The notes beneath the pieces were generated by a model that did not search any database, was not told the DNA's origin, and saw only the letters and a list, made by a program, of their open reading frames with translations. Source: Zygnema circumcarinatum (lineage: Eukaryota > Streptophyta > Zygnematophyceae > Zygnematales > Zygnemataceae). From it: a stretch of DNA of 64,000 bases. Positions 40,102-51,728 of this stretch are shown here, one piece after another. The position numbers and the translations under genes are program-made. The stretch covers positions 3,614,515 through 3,678,514 of the forward strand of contig CM074804.1 in NCBI GenBank assembly GCA_037447605.1, written 5' to 3'. How positions within the stretch are numbered: position 1 is the stretch's first letter; every line of letters begins with the position of its first letter.

Positions 40102-43100
40102 ATGAGCTCCTCCGGCAATGCAGGGACTGTGGCGAAGGACCTGACAGCCGGCACCCTTGCAGGGGTGTGTCAGCTCATTGTGGGTCATCCCTTTGACACG
40201 ATCAAGGTGAAGCTTCAGGCGCAGCCACGGCCGCTTCCCGGGCAGCCTCCCATGTACGCCGGCGCAGTGGATGCTGTCAGGAAAACAGTAGCAGCCGAGG
40301 GCTTGCAGGGGCTCTACGCCGGAATAGGACCTCCCCTTGCGACAGTGGCTGTTTTCAATGCAGTGCTCTTCACGGCCAGGGGGCAGATGGAAGCTCTATT
40401 GCGAGACTCCCCTGGAGCCAGCTTGACTATTGGGCAGTCGCTTATAGCAGGGGCAGGAGCAGGCTTTGCGGTGACGTTTGTGGCGTGTCCGACTGAGCTT
40501 GTCAAGTGCAGGTTGCAAGCTCAAAGCGCCATGGCGACGCAGGTTAGTTCGGTTGAGGAGCATTAGTGCTATTCTGATTATTTTCATTTTGATTAAAGAG
40601 GAAATGCAGTCTTTTTCCTGTTTGACGTGAGTTTTTTTAGTATGGAATTGTGAGGGCTTGTTTGTTTATTCGTGGGTGACAGAAAAATTCCGGACTTCTG
40701 GATTGCATTTTTCAAATTCTTTAAAATTATTCTTTTGCAGGTCGCTTTTGCTGAACTGTGTAACTGATGCACGGACCGTAGCACTAGAATGGAATGTAGC
40801 CTTGTTAGAGCTCTCTCCCTTATCTTTCTGTGCTTGATTTTCCCTCTCGGCAGGGAGATATCACGGATTGCAGCTGTATTTCGGATGATGCTATGTGTCA
40901 AGATGCCAAATAAGGTCGTGTGCTACCGCTAGCTTTTCTCTTGCTTCAATGGCTGACTTTGATTACCTCCGTGTAAATCTTTTGTGACGGTAGGTGGCAG
41001 GTGCAGTGGAGGGCCCAGCTCTTGCAGCGGCAGGATTGACAGCTAGCTCAACCGGGGCGGCTGCAGAGGTGGGAAAGGCGCTCAAGTACAGGGGGCCCAT
41101 GGATGTCGCTCGGCAAGTCGTTCAATCGGAGGGCGGAGTTTTGGGTCTATTTAGAGGGTTGACACCTACTCTCCTCCGTGAAGTTCCTGGTAATGCAGCC
41201 ATGTTTGGCGCCTACGAGTTGACAAAACAGGTATGAGCAGTTTGAGGTCTTACGTAGGAGCTGATTTCACAAATTCTTTGTAGAATGAAGGAAGACTGCC
41301 AGACGTTTCTCCACCTGGTTGCCGGTTTGTGTTCGTTATGTCATAACAAGTGGACTGTGTCCATATTTATAGAAAACGTATGAAGCTGACCAAACAGTAC
41401 GTCTGGTTGAAAAAACTTTTAGCTTCCGAATTCAACTCAGCTGCATTTCTGCTGTGAGAGCTTGCGACGCTCAATGGGAAATCGTTGAAGGTTGAGTAAA
41501 TAGCCAGTGATTTTTCGTGAGGATACCCGCAAAGGAGACAGGTCATTGCGCCTCTACATTGATACAGCTTGATGTAGATTAGCCAATTTTGAAAAGTAGG
41601 TCACGTTGCCTGGCGTTTATCACATCTTGACTGATTGACTGCAGGGAAAGGGTCAACTCATCACTAAGTCAAGTCAAGAAAAGAGTCTTCAAGGCAGCTT
41701 TGTGCTTTGCTTAAGAAGTACTTGGATGAGCAGTGCAAAAAACTGTACATGAACTTCACGTCACTTTTTATGTAATTGGCTGCGAGAGGGAAATTCGCTG
41801 CATTACTCTTGAAACTAGTTCAATAAACACGGTTCATCCGCTGCCGATGCTCCGGTGAAAGTCATTTACATGCCTCCAAACATCAAACAGCTCTGTATAG
41901 TTTTGTTGCGAATTGGGACTGAAACTGCCCAAAGTACGTCATGAGTGCATGTATGACGTATAGCACCGTAATGAAATTCACAACAAGCACACTCTCCTTT
42001 TTTTCCATGACTGTGTCCTTCTGTCAGGCACGTAGTACCTGTGTCTATGTTCATCTTCATAAAACCAGCATGAAGCCATTTAGTCATGCATCTGGGGTTG
42101 TTCATATAAAAGCGGGAGAGACCAGTGTTCTGAAGTTGACATGACTTTACCAGTAGAACACGTAAACTATGAATCATTTAGATACTCTTTCTTTACTTTA
42201 CGCAGAAATCATCCACTTTTGTTGTGACATACTTCAGCTATTTGTATGCCTTCACATCTATCTCAAGGAAGGACCGAGAGAGAAAATAGCATCAAATATT
42301 ACTCGAAGTTTACAATTGCACTGAACGTAGACGTCTGAAGTACAGGCTCAACTCTATATCTTGTCTTGATCATGCAGCCTCACCACTTCAGAGTAAGTCA
42401 AGTGCCGACCACGTTGACCTAATGGAACCTTATCTTTCATTTAGTTCTGACTGCTGCATCAGTGAGTCAGTGTCGATAGTGCCTGAAGCCAAAGTGATCT
42501 TTGTTGAGAATTGTTCTCTTCATCGATTATGCCTCTGCTTGCCTATGTCAACAAACTGCAGAATCAGCCAAGGAGCTTATGACGATATGATAACTTTCAA
42601 GGTCGTGGGTGTTCCCTGCAGGCGCTGGCTGGAGGACGTGACACCTCCAAGCTAAGCAGGAGCCATTTGCTGGTGGCTGGTGGTGTGGCGGGAGCCTGCT
42701 TCTGGGCGTCTGTATATCCGACTGATGTGATTAAGAGCATGATTCAAGTGGATGATTATAAGTGAGTATTTGTCAAAGGATGTTCTCGCTCTTAACATAT
42801 AAACCAGGCCTTTCCAAGGTCGTCTCTTAGCTTGAAGCATATCTCTGCCGCAACTCGAGCATCTATGGAAACCTCTGTAGGGTCAGTGTGAATTACATTA
42901 TCGCTGCACAGCACGCCCTCATTTTGAAGCTCTTCCTGCCCTGCTCCTTCGCCTACCAAGTTTTCCACCTTGTCGCCCTCCTGCTTCGGTAGCATCTGCT
43001 TGCATTCAGACTGGGTTCACTACGACTGCATATTGATGTTTTGATGCGGCCGCCTTGCAGAAATCCGAAGTACAAAGGCACCATGGATGCCTTCAGAAAG

Positions 43101-43223
43101 GTCTGGGCTACTGAGGGACTCTCTGGCTTGTACCGCGGCTTTGGACCTGCTATGGCTCGGAGCGTCCCGGCCAACGCCGCTTGCTTCCTTGCTTATGAAG
43201 TGGTTCGTGAAGCCCTTGGGTAG
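40102..43223 (+). CDS. BOU: Mitochondrial carrier, acylcarnitine-carrier-like (BOU type)
   Basis: Inner-membrane carrier of the SLC25 family. Four exons in phase: 40102-40542, 40994-41230, 42622-42761, 43061-43223, giving 326 residues, usual for three tandem repeats of two helices each. The three signature motifs are present: HPFDTIKVKLQAQ, CPTELVKCRLQAQ and YPTDVIKSMIQVDDYK. Other stretches match the Arabidopsis A BOUT DE SOUFFLE protein closely: LATVAVFNAVLF, GQMEALLRD, IAGAGAGFAVTFVACP, MDVARQVVQSEGG, REVPGNAAMFGAYE and FGPAMARSVPANAACF. BOU was first named as an acylcarnitine carrier and is linked to photorespiration and glutamate transport in Arabidopsis; substrate here is unproven. The start at 40102 (MSSSGNAG) places the first helix as usual; the frame is open further upstream through CT-rich DNA. 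Intron 2 (41231-42621) is 1.39 kb with no second gene. Confidence 0.95.
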
Positions 43224-44194
43224 AGAGTTGTCCTATCTCTGTAGATCGATTATACATTGCTTTAACTTTGGCTGCGCCAATTTTGTAGCGCTTCGCTCAA
43301 TGTAAAGGTTGGCATTGTCGGAGCACTCTTTTGAAGTCAACTGCAGGGAAGGCTCTCTGGAGTACCAGAGTTTGGAGATCAGGAGGTCAGTTGTCAGATA
43401 GAAGCATCCGATTCAATGTGTGTTGTAATTTTTCGATTTCGCGTCTAGGGTGTGGAGCTGTCTTGTTCATTCTTTGGGGCGCAAAACAGGGCTCCGAGTT
43501 GGAAGGAGTAGGCTCCTTCCCTTCATTGTTTTCTTAACAAATATATACCAATTTGTTCCCTATAGTAAGAGCGCCCAGCGTGCCTTGGTGTTCTCCATGT
43601 ACTGGGAGACTGCTTCGATAGTTGTGGCACCGAACCTGGTCGCGGAAACTTGAAACCTCTCTGTAGCGAGTTGTTACCCGAAGTTTTGAGTCCCATGGAC
43701 CAACACCCAGCAACCAATAAATTCTGGTGTCCTCAAATTCTGGAAGAAACCTAGTGTCAATTCATTAGGGGGCTTCAACCTTACAAAATCTTCCATCAAT
43801 GGCTTCCATCAATGGAAGCAAAAACATCCCTAAGTATGAAAACGAAAACGAGTAATAGATCCCCGTTACCGTGGAATGAACTCTCACATTTATCATTGCG
43901 CCCTAGTCAAGGAGTTGCATACAGTAGCCAGCAATTTGGTTTCAGTAAAGAAGGAAGTGCCATTGATCTCACGATGGCGTTGATCCCACCGTGGGAATAT
44001 TTCCAACGCTTGGGGAAGGCCGAGGCGCGCCCCGCCAAAGCGGACGAAGTCGCCGGTCGGCAGTTGGACCCCGCCCGCCAGCGTCGCGTCGCCGGCCGTC
44101 GCTGCGGCCTCCTCCATTGCTGGGGCTCTCACTCTCTCACTCTCTGCCCGCCCGCTTTGGCCCCCCTCCACTCTCGACAGGAAAGGCGGTCGCC
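43224..44194. other. Intergenic region between carrier and RPN3
   Basis: Contains the carrier 3' flank and the RPN3 promoter side. At 43960-43977 the words ATTGATCTCACGATGGC match the outer end of the dispersed inverted-repeat element, but the match stops within about 20 bases, so this is at most a small remnant. About 43990-44190 is GC-rich and borders the RPN3 start. No gene is supported. Confidence 0.45.
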
Positions 44195-47100
44195 ATGACC
44201 AAGGAAGTGGAGATGGCGGACTCTGAGGCTGCCATTCCGAAATCGGATGCGGCGCAGAAGGAGACGCAGAAGACAGAGGCGACCAGTGCTCTCGCGGGTA
44301 AGTAATTGCCTCTCCGACACGAAAATTCAGCGCACCAATACCTTGGCAACGTGTGCAGGAGGCTCGACCAGAAATCCTTGGTGTCTTGGTAATGAAGTGA
44401 AAGTAGGGCAGCTTAAAAGGGAATCGAGTCTCATAAGCTTGTAGGTCTACAATACGGAGATTTTGATCATGAGTAATGACGTCAGAGGAGGGTGAGATTA
44501 TGAAGGGATGTGATTTTATGTGCAATTATTGGTAGATTTATGACTTTTGGAGGCAGACATATATGTTTTGAACATGCAAGAAGGGTCATGTTTTGCAGAT
44601 CTCAACAGCATAGCTTCGTTGATTGAAAGAGCGGTGGCACAGAAGGAGATACGCCTTATGGCGCGTTCCATACGCCTCTTGATGGCAGTGCGGCGCAAGC
44701 TGACTGCCCAGAGCCTCTCTGTCTTTGCGGCCTCTGTGCTTCCTCCTGACTCGGAAGTTCGAATATGCTTGCTGAAGTATCTTTCAGAAGTAAGTTTCAT
44801 GTTGAGACGGTTCTGGTTTGGTTTAATTTCGTTTGAATGGCCTTCTACGAAGGAGGCTTCCCAGCAGGGAATTTTGTTTGGAAAGGACTATGCCAGTTTT
44901 GCCCTGTTCACGAAATTAGGTTTTGCACTTGTCACTATGGCCGAGAGGCCTGGGATGTACATCTTCTCGCTTTGTATCACGTTCAATGCCGAGACCACGC
45001 GGACCGGATGGTTGTCAAACGTGTCCTACAGAAGCCATTTGGCTTGCACCATGAGATTAATTATATTCACCTCTAGCTATTCATGCACCGCCACTGATAA
45101 GGAGCCTCTCACGTTTCACCGCACATGAGATTGATTGTCTGCACCTCTAGCTATTTATGCACTGTCACAGACAAGGAGCCTCTCAGGTTTCACTATTGAA
45201 ATTTACTCGTGTATGCTAAAAAAATGTGAGTTAATACGCTCACAGTTTCGAGCGATTGTTGAGAAATTGTTTAACAGACTGATAGTATAGCTTAAAGTGG
45301 ATGACGTGTGCCTCAGGATTCCAGTGAGATGGAGGTAGATGGTGATGTGCCGGCCTCTTCCGACGCACGTCCGCATCATAAAGTTGGAGCATTACCCGAG
45401 ACTGAATGCTTTGTACAACTTGTTGTCCTCATCTTTCTCATCGACAAGAAGCGTTTAGAAGAGGTAAGGGTAACCTGGAGAGCAGGTAATTTCGAGTCGT
45501 TCTTCTAAACGGAGTTTCTTGTTGTTCAGCTAGTTGGAAAAGTCTGACTGCGGACAGCTAGAAGCTCCATGGAAAGTTCACCCATATATATAGTGCAGAT
45601 TTACTTGTTTTCCAAACTCTTTTGTGCTTGCAATTTTAGGTCAATGAGGTCACGTTGTTAGTACCTGTATTCATTCACAATGTTTGGATGCCAACTGCCG
45701 AATCGATCTCAAAATGTTGTCATGATAAGGCAGAGTAGGCTTCCGTGGCATCATTATTCGTTGCCATAAGCTGACTGTGCGTAGTTTATTACCTTCATTA
45801 GTAAACACTGTGAAGTTGAATCCTCTTGCGGTTCCTTACATCTTGTCTTTTTTATCAGCGTTTACTATTTCTTTCTTCAGACTGTTCTTACGGCTTGCTC
45901 GCTTTAATGGGTTAGGCAAAAGAATGCGCTTCAGCAGCTGTGAAGCAGTTACAGAAATTTAATCGAAGAACTCTCGACCTCCTGGCAGCACGACTCCTCT
46001 TTTACTACTCCTTAGCGTATGAGCGCACGAATTCTCTTGCAGAGATCCGCAGGTATCTGTCCGCAACTTTTTAGGATGGCATCCCTTATTGATGTATCGC
46101 CTGCTTATTAAAATAGTTGTGTATGGTGTAATTGCAGTGTCTGAGAATGTCTATCTCCTCTCATTCATAACTGCCAGGAAAGTCTCTTTTCTCAGAGGTC
46201 ACAATGGTGCAGCTCAGAGTTAGCTTTAAAAAATTTCTATGCTGTTTTTTTTTTGAAGCACCTTGCTGGCGCTGAATCGAACGGCAACGTTACGGCACGA
46301 CGAAATTGGGCAGGTAATTGATTTTCTCCAACGCTGAACGTTTTTACCCTTACATTGAATGCGCTGTCGGTTCTAATTTCGTCATTTAAGCGATTCAAGC
46401 CTCTGTTGAAGTGAGGCTGTGAACTTTACTCAGGACTTGGGGAGTGCAGGAGACCATCTTGAACTTGCTTTTGCGAAATTACCTAGACTATAACCTGTAC
46501 GATCAAGCTGAAAAACTTCGCTCGAAAGTGCAACGCCCAGAATCACACTCGAACCAGCAGGTGAGAAGTTGAAGCCATCACGTCGAGTGAAATTAGGCAC
46601 AACATTTTCAAGTTACAGAAGTGGCCTAATGTATAGCGGAGATAGTGCCCAATTGAAACTTTGCTTATTCGATTGTGTGTGTTTGCCCATGCTCAGTACT
46701 GTCGGTACCTCTACTACTTAGGTCGCATACGAGCCATCCAGCTGGAGTACACGGATGCAAAGGACTGCCTTTTACAGGCCGCTCGGAAAGCTCCACTAAA
46801 GGCTCGTGGATTCCGCATAGCTTGCACCAAATGGGCAGCTCTTGTACGCCTGCTGTTGGGAGAAATCCCAGAGCGCACAATTTTTATGGTTCCAGGAATG
46901 CGCGCAGCTCTGTATCCCTATTTTGAGCTTACAAACGTAAGTGCATATTCCGATGTTTTCTGCTTATTGTTAGGAATAGTACTTTTGAGGCTTCAGATTG
47001 ATTTGGGCGATGCTTTATAGTCTGGCAAGGACGCAGTTAGCTCATTGGACAGAGGGCGAGGTTGATTGTCCATAGGATTGTCATCTATGAATTCACCTGG

Positions 47101-48386
47101 AGCCGTAATTTTCTTGGAACTTATGTAAGAACTTCAGTGGGGGGGGATATTCGTGCACTGGAATTCACCAATTACAAGGGATGGACTGCAGGCTGTACGC
47201 ATAGGAGATCTGGAGCTGTTCCACACAGTTGGAGAGCAGTATGAAGCAGTCTTTCAGCAGGACCGAACCCTCAACCTCATTATTCGCCTGCGCCACAATG
47301 TGATCCGCACAGGCCTTCGACGGATCAATGTTTCATACTCTAAAATTTCGCTGGCTGATGTTGCAGCCAAGCTTCACCTAGAAACTCCAAGTCCTGTGGA
47401 TGACGCGGAGTCAATCGTGGTCAAGGTGAATTGTAGTGTGGCTGTTGCAGCTTTAGTTCAGTGATTTAAAAAATAGCTTTCAAATGATATAATACTCCAT
47501 TTAGCAGAATTTTTGCAAAGGCCCATTCCACACTTCTGTGACCTGTGGCAAGGGCATGAGCGTTTTGGAGGGGCTTAGGTCCAAGATTCTGCTTACAGCT
47601 TCTTTTGAGTTCCAAGATCGGTTGACTTCGTAATTTGGCCTTTCTTGAGTTTTCTCGTCAATTCTCGGATGTAGTACTCAATATGTGAACTTTTGCGGTG
47701 GACTGCAGGCTATTAGTGATGGTGGAATCGATGCCGTGGTGGATCATCAGGCCAGCTGGATGCAATCCAAGGAGACGAGCGATATCTATTCCACTGTTGA
47801 ACCGCAAGCAGCCTTTCATTCCCGTATCGCTTTCTGTCTGAATACTCACAACGAGGCTATCAAGGTGTGTGTCTTGCTGCCAGTCGCTAGTTCGTATGAC
47901 ACTCTCTTGGCAGTGAAGGCCTTCTGGTTACTGGATGCTCTTTGCTGATGGTGTTCAATTCCTGAGGTTCCTTTGTCCTTGGTTCATCCATGTGAATCAG
48001 GGGTTTGAATCCTCGTCTGTAGACTATTTGAGAGAGACAAAGGCTACACCATTAGTTGAGGGTTCTAAGCGCGTGCTGCTGGGAATCAAACTGTTGTATA
48101 GACAAAGAAGTAGGCAACTACACTTTCAGCTGCCGCTGCAGCTGCAAGGCACGGATTGCAAGCATCTTAATGACAAGCTCGCATTCTTTCACTATTCTTC
48201 CTATGGTTTACCGGACGTTCTGTTTCAAGTGTTATTTACTCGGATGTGTGCCCATGGCAGGCCATGCGCTTCCCTCTGGATGCCCATCGGGAGCAGTTGG
48301 AGAGTGGGGAGAAGCGGAGGGAGCGGCAGCAGCAGGAGCACGAGCTGGCAACGCACATTGCTGAAGAGGATGGCGATGACTTTTGA
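44195..48386 (+). CDS. RPN3: 26S proteasome non-ATPase regulatory subunit 3 (RPN3)
   Basis: PCI-domain subunit of the 19S proteasome lid. Ten exons in phase: 44195-44297, 44599-44789, 45317-45463, 45916-46052, 46259-46313, 46450-46560, 46697-46936, 47192-47425, 47709-47864, 48261-48386, giving 499 residues (Arabidopsis EMB2719 has 488). Recognisable stretches in order: [117 protein letters not shown] (start of the PCI domain), [33 protein letters not shown] (winged-helix part of PCI), [27 protein letters not shown] and a charged C-terminal tail ending DDF. The start at 44195 ([10 protein letters not shown]) is chosen; ATG 44213 is a shorter in-frame choice. Structure is intact. Confidence 0.96.
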
Positions 48387-48598
48387 GGGTTTTATCCGGC
48401 AGCGGGGTGGGGGTGTAGGGCGGGCAGAGTCGGTACATGGTGTATAGGGTTCGCATCTCGCCATTCCCCCTGTCAACTCTGCTGCTCTCCCACGAGCCAC
48501 GGGACAAGGGCTGCTCCGGTGTCCACTGGGGGATAGTGGAAGTGGAATAAGACGCGAAATTCCCAGCCTTTGTTGGAGCTTTGAGTATAGTCCCTCTC

Positions 48599-48631
48599 AT
48601 TTTTTTTTTTTTCCTTTTTTTTTTTTTTTTT
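48599..48631. repeat. Poly(T) run downstream of RPN3
   Basis: Two T runs of 10 or more bases separated by CC, about 215 bases after the RPN3 stop and directly before the first copy of the 187-base direct repeat. It may be part of the 3' flank or an old retroposed tail in reverse orientation. Confidence 0.6.
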
Positions 48632-48634
48632 CGT

Positions 48635-48821
48635 TGAAGGGACTGGAAAGGTTGCGAGCCTGGTCTGTGGCAATGGTGTGATGGACTCTTTTTTCTTGAA
48701 AAGCACGAGCACGAAATTCATTGTGGAAGCAAGACGCATTGCAACAGAAAGAAGGCCGATTGTGTAAAGCAAGTTTCTTCTGCGATCAATCGTCTCCTAG
48801 TCTCTCCGACAGGGCGGTCCA
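48635..48821 (+). repeat. 187-base direct repeat, copy A (RPN3 3' flank)
   Basis: Starts GAAGGGACTGGAAAGGTTGC and ends CCGACAGGGCGGTCCA. A second copy of equal length, same orientation and high identity lies at 49716-49902 inside an inverted-repeat element. Copy A lies 250 bases after the RPN3 stop and may be part of its 3' UTR. Confidence 0.85.
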
Positions 48822-49289
48822 GGCAGGCGGGCGGGCGGTTGTTTTTTCCCTTAATTCCATTTGTGGACCTTTCAAATCAGAAAAATATAAGGTATTTTTT
48901 TCAAAAATATCAAAATCAATTTCTCATGACCGTTGCACTGCCAACGACGGCGACACGTGGCGGCCCGTGATTGATCCACATGTCAAGTCTTATTGCCGTG
49001 CAAAATGGGCTGTGGTATTAGCACGGATGATAACTACAGGGGGTCCTCGTCATATTTTCCACCTGGTTTCGGCAAATACCGGACGAAAATATTGTTTTTG
49101 GCAAATAGAAGGTCCGTGTTACCAATAGGGAAAACTTTCATTGAACTCGCGATGGCGAGGCCATCAAATGTACATGGACAAAGGCAAAATGTGGAACCAC
49201 GGACTGGTCACAAAGGACCGAAACACAATAAAACGAAGCTAGGAGCGACCAATAGGCGAGCGGAACAATGTTAGAGTTCATGTATGACC

Positions 49290-49360
49290 GTACGTATCGT
49301 ATCGTATCGTTTTCTGTAATATCGTAGCGCATTGGTTTGTATCGTATCGTATCGTATCGA
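49290..49360. repeat. GTATC/ATCGT microsatellite
   Basis: Two short arrays of the five-base unit GTATC (CGTATCGTATCGTATCG) separated by about 25 unrelated bases, inside the 1.46 kb inverted-repeat element. Confidence 0.8.
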
Positions 49361-49715
49361 CGCCAAGACGAAGGGGAGAAGAAGCCGCCTCTTACGGCGG
49401 CAAGTGCGGGGAGATTAGGTGAGTTTTGGGGACGCGTGTCGTATCTAGATGCTCAGCTTCTTGCCGTCGAGGTTTGGATGCGAGGCTTGAAGGCCTGACA
49501 TTCAGAGATGATGTGTGCAGACGAGGAAACCTAGTAGGGATTACAGGGGTCCGAATGAACTGCAATGCACGTGAATTCCGATCTTTTTGGGTCGTAAGGT
49601 ATGCATATGGTAACACTCCCGCGGTGTCACGGCAGCATGTGCATGTTTTGTGTATTACTTCCAGTCGTCGTTTCGAATCATATTACACATCTCATTCATC
49701 TATTCATCTATTCTA

Positions 49716-49902
49716 TGAAGGGACTGGAAAGGTTGCGAGCCTTGTTTGTGCCAATGGTGTGATGGACTCTTTTGTCTGGAAAAGCACGAGCACGAAATGC
49801 ATGGTGGAAGCAAGAAGCATTGCAACAGAAAGAAGGCCGATTGTGTAAAGCAACCTCCTTTTGTACACAATCGTCTCCTAGTCTCTCCGACAGGGCGGTC
49901 CA
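49716..49902 (+). repeat. 187-base direct repeat, copy B (inside the element)
   Basis: Same length and orientation as copy A at 48635-48821 with scattered substitutions, for example TTTGTCTGGAAAAGC against TTTTTCTTGAAAAGC. Because it is enclosed by the inverted repeats, it is best read as host flank sequence captured by the element, or as a duplication made during insertion. Confidence 0.85.
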
Positions 49903-50657
49903 AGAGAGGCGAACAGCCTAGAGCCCAGAGCTTTATTCTCTCAATCTCTGCCTTGCGCCAACAATGACGTCTGTTTCTCCTGCGCCTCCCTCTGCGGGCC
50001 GCAGCTCCCGGGACACTAAAGGGGCGCATACCCCAGGGGCTCTGTTTTGAAATCTCACTGCCAATTGGCATTCACAATCGTGTTGTATTGTCGTAGCGGA
50101 AAGTAGAAGCGGTCGCCTCGACGGCTGTCCGGGAGGTGCAGTGAGCGCGGACGAAGCGGTCGCGGCGAGGCGCGGCGTCCAGCTCCCTCCGCTTCGGGGG
50201 CACACTGATCAGTGAGGACGGAGCGCGCACGGACATAAGCTGCCGTCGCGCTGCATTGCACGCGTGACATGACGCTGCTTCGCGCTAAAAGTATTGAAAT
50301 GGAAGCCCATTCCGTCGCCCTTCAGCGTTGCCTCGCTTCTAAGCTTCTTCGGCGTGAAGCTGCGGTTGTTGGTGATCGTGTTGGTGGACTTCCGCCGCTC
50401 CCTCGCGATGTGCCTCACATCGGTGACCTTCGCGGCTGCTTCTAGGGCTGCCTTGTTGTGCCTATGCGTAGTTTTCCGCTCCTAACTTTGTTTTATTGTG
50501 TTTCGGTCCTTAGCGACCAGTCCTTCGTGGTTCCACATTTTGCTTTTGTCCATGTACATTTCAATGAAAGTTTCCTCCCTATTGAAATGGAAGACGTGGA
50601 CATTGTATGCACACAAGTGAGGATGAAGAGAAAGTAACACAAAGAGAAATGTGTATA

Positions 50658-51142
50658 CAGTCTAATCACGTTATAGTGTCCATGTCGGTCCCCACACATT
50701 TGTGTCACTATATCGGTAATGACCCGTTTGTCATTTCACATTTATAGTAACAATGTTATTACATATGTTTTTGCGGTATATCCGTACGACTTTGATACCG
50801 TACATTGTACTTTTTGGGCAGTCGTCAAGTGGGTAGGTGTGTACGAACCCTAGTGAGCATATGTACGGACAACTTGATATGTACGGTCAAGTCGATATCT
50901 GACGATATTAGTCGATAATCTGTACGGTCGTAAATATATTTGTAACGCATATTCCAATACGTGGGTGGATAATATCGACATTTTGAATATATAGTAACAA
51001 TCAGGGTTTTTCAACGTCATTATATCCGTAATGGCGTCACTACTGGCGCAGGATCTGCAGTGGTGCAATTCCGTTCCCGGAAAAAAAGTCAGTATATCCA
51101 TGCTGTTCTTATAAACAGTGTCACTATAACGTGATTAGACTG
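50658..51142. mobile_element. Tc1/mariner-like (pogo-type) MITE, about 485 bases
   Basis: Perfect 21-base terminal inverted repeats starting CAGTCTAATCACG at 50658 and ending CGTGATTAGACTG at 51142, each flanked by TA (the expected mariner target duplication). Further inward both ends repeat CACTATA and TATATC-GTAATG words in inverted form. No transposase frame is present, so it is non-autonomous. The CAGT start plus TA target site is characteristic of the Tc1/mariner/pogo superfamily. Confidence 0.85.
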
Positions 51143-51272
51143 TATTCAAGTGGGTAAACATACAATGTCCTAAACTGATTTATATATATTGCGGCAAGAG
51201 CTAGACGACAAACAGAGCATAGATCTTGCCTGAGCAAGGGCGGCCAGGTGAGAAGCACAGGGCCGAAAAAGT

Positions 51273-51318
51273 ACAAGCTAAAAGAGCAGAAAAGTACAAG
51301 CTAAAAGGACAGCCAGGT
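51273..51318 (+). repeat. Small tandem duplication (23-base unit, two copies)
   Basis: AAAAGTACAAGCTAAAAG occurs twice in a row (followed by AGCAG and then GACAG) between the two MITE-like elements. No coding meaning is apparent. Confidence 0.7.
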
Positions 51319-51417
51319 GAAAAGAACACATGGCTGGAAAACGACAAAAGAGTACGACAGTATAGGAATGTCTTATTCGCAACAAAAAGTGCTCCGGAAT
51401 TCATGGGGAGGAAAATA

Positions 51418-51728
51418 GGATTGATCTCACGATGGCAAGGCCATCAGATGTACATGGATAACATCAACACGGCGAACCAAAGGAAGCAGTCACAAAGGAC
51501 CTAGTGACAAAGGGAAAAGCCTATAAACGGAGGTCTACTTCTAAGCTCAACAACACGGCTCATCACCTCATTAAGCATCATCAAAACACAGATTAAGACC
51601 TCAAACTACCACATTGTACGCTCATAGCCTTTTCCTTTTGTCGTTATGTCCTTTTGTGACCAGTACCTCGTGGAGCCCCATGATGATTTCGTCCATGTAC
51701 ATTTTGATGACATTGCCATCGTGAGACC
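51418..51728. mobile_element. Fold-back MITE of the same terminal family, about 310 bases
   Basis: The left end (ATTGATCTCACGATGGC, AAGGCCATCAGATGTACATGGA, then AGTCACAAAGGACCTAGTGACAAAGG) and the right end (CCTTTTGTGACCAGTACCTCGTGG, GTCCATGTACATTTTGATGAC, ATTGCCATCGTGAGACC) are imperfect reverse complements over about 100 bases each with a short centre. The ends match those of the 1.46 kb element at 49124-50583 and the solo end at 20512. It is probably an internally deleted relative. Confidence 0.8.

Larger units (their letters stand above)
49124..50583. mobile_element. Non-autonomous inverted-repeat DNA element of about 1.46 kb
   Basis: The left end (49124-49247) and right end (50477-50583) are reverse complements over about 110-120 bases: AATAGGG..ACTTTCATTGA, AATGTACATGGACAAA, GCAAAATGTGGAACCACG, GGACTGGTC, AAGGACCGAAACACAATAAA, AGGAGCG. 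The left end has an extra CTCGCGATGGCGAGGCCATC that the right lacks. The interior has no transposase frame. It carries a copy of the 187-base RPN3-flank sequence, a GTATCG microsatellite and a GC-rich part (50090-50220). I see no clean target-site duplication, so exact ends are uncertain. Long terminal inverted repeats with captured host DNA recall Pack-type Mutator-like elements; that class is inferred. Confidence 0.75.

Noticed and set aside
49290-49360. Possible CRISPR-like array from the GTATC repeats
   Set aside because: The unit is five bases with no spacers; it is a simple microsatellite in a eukaryotic genome.
49124-50583. Possible LTR retrotransposon, because of the direct repeats 48635-48821 and 49716-49902
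   Set aside because: The repeats do not start TG or end CA, no primer-binding or polypurine site was seen, and copy B lies inside inverted repeats.
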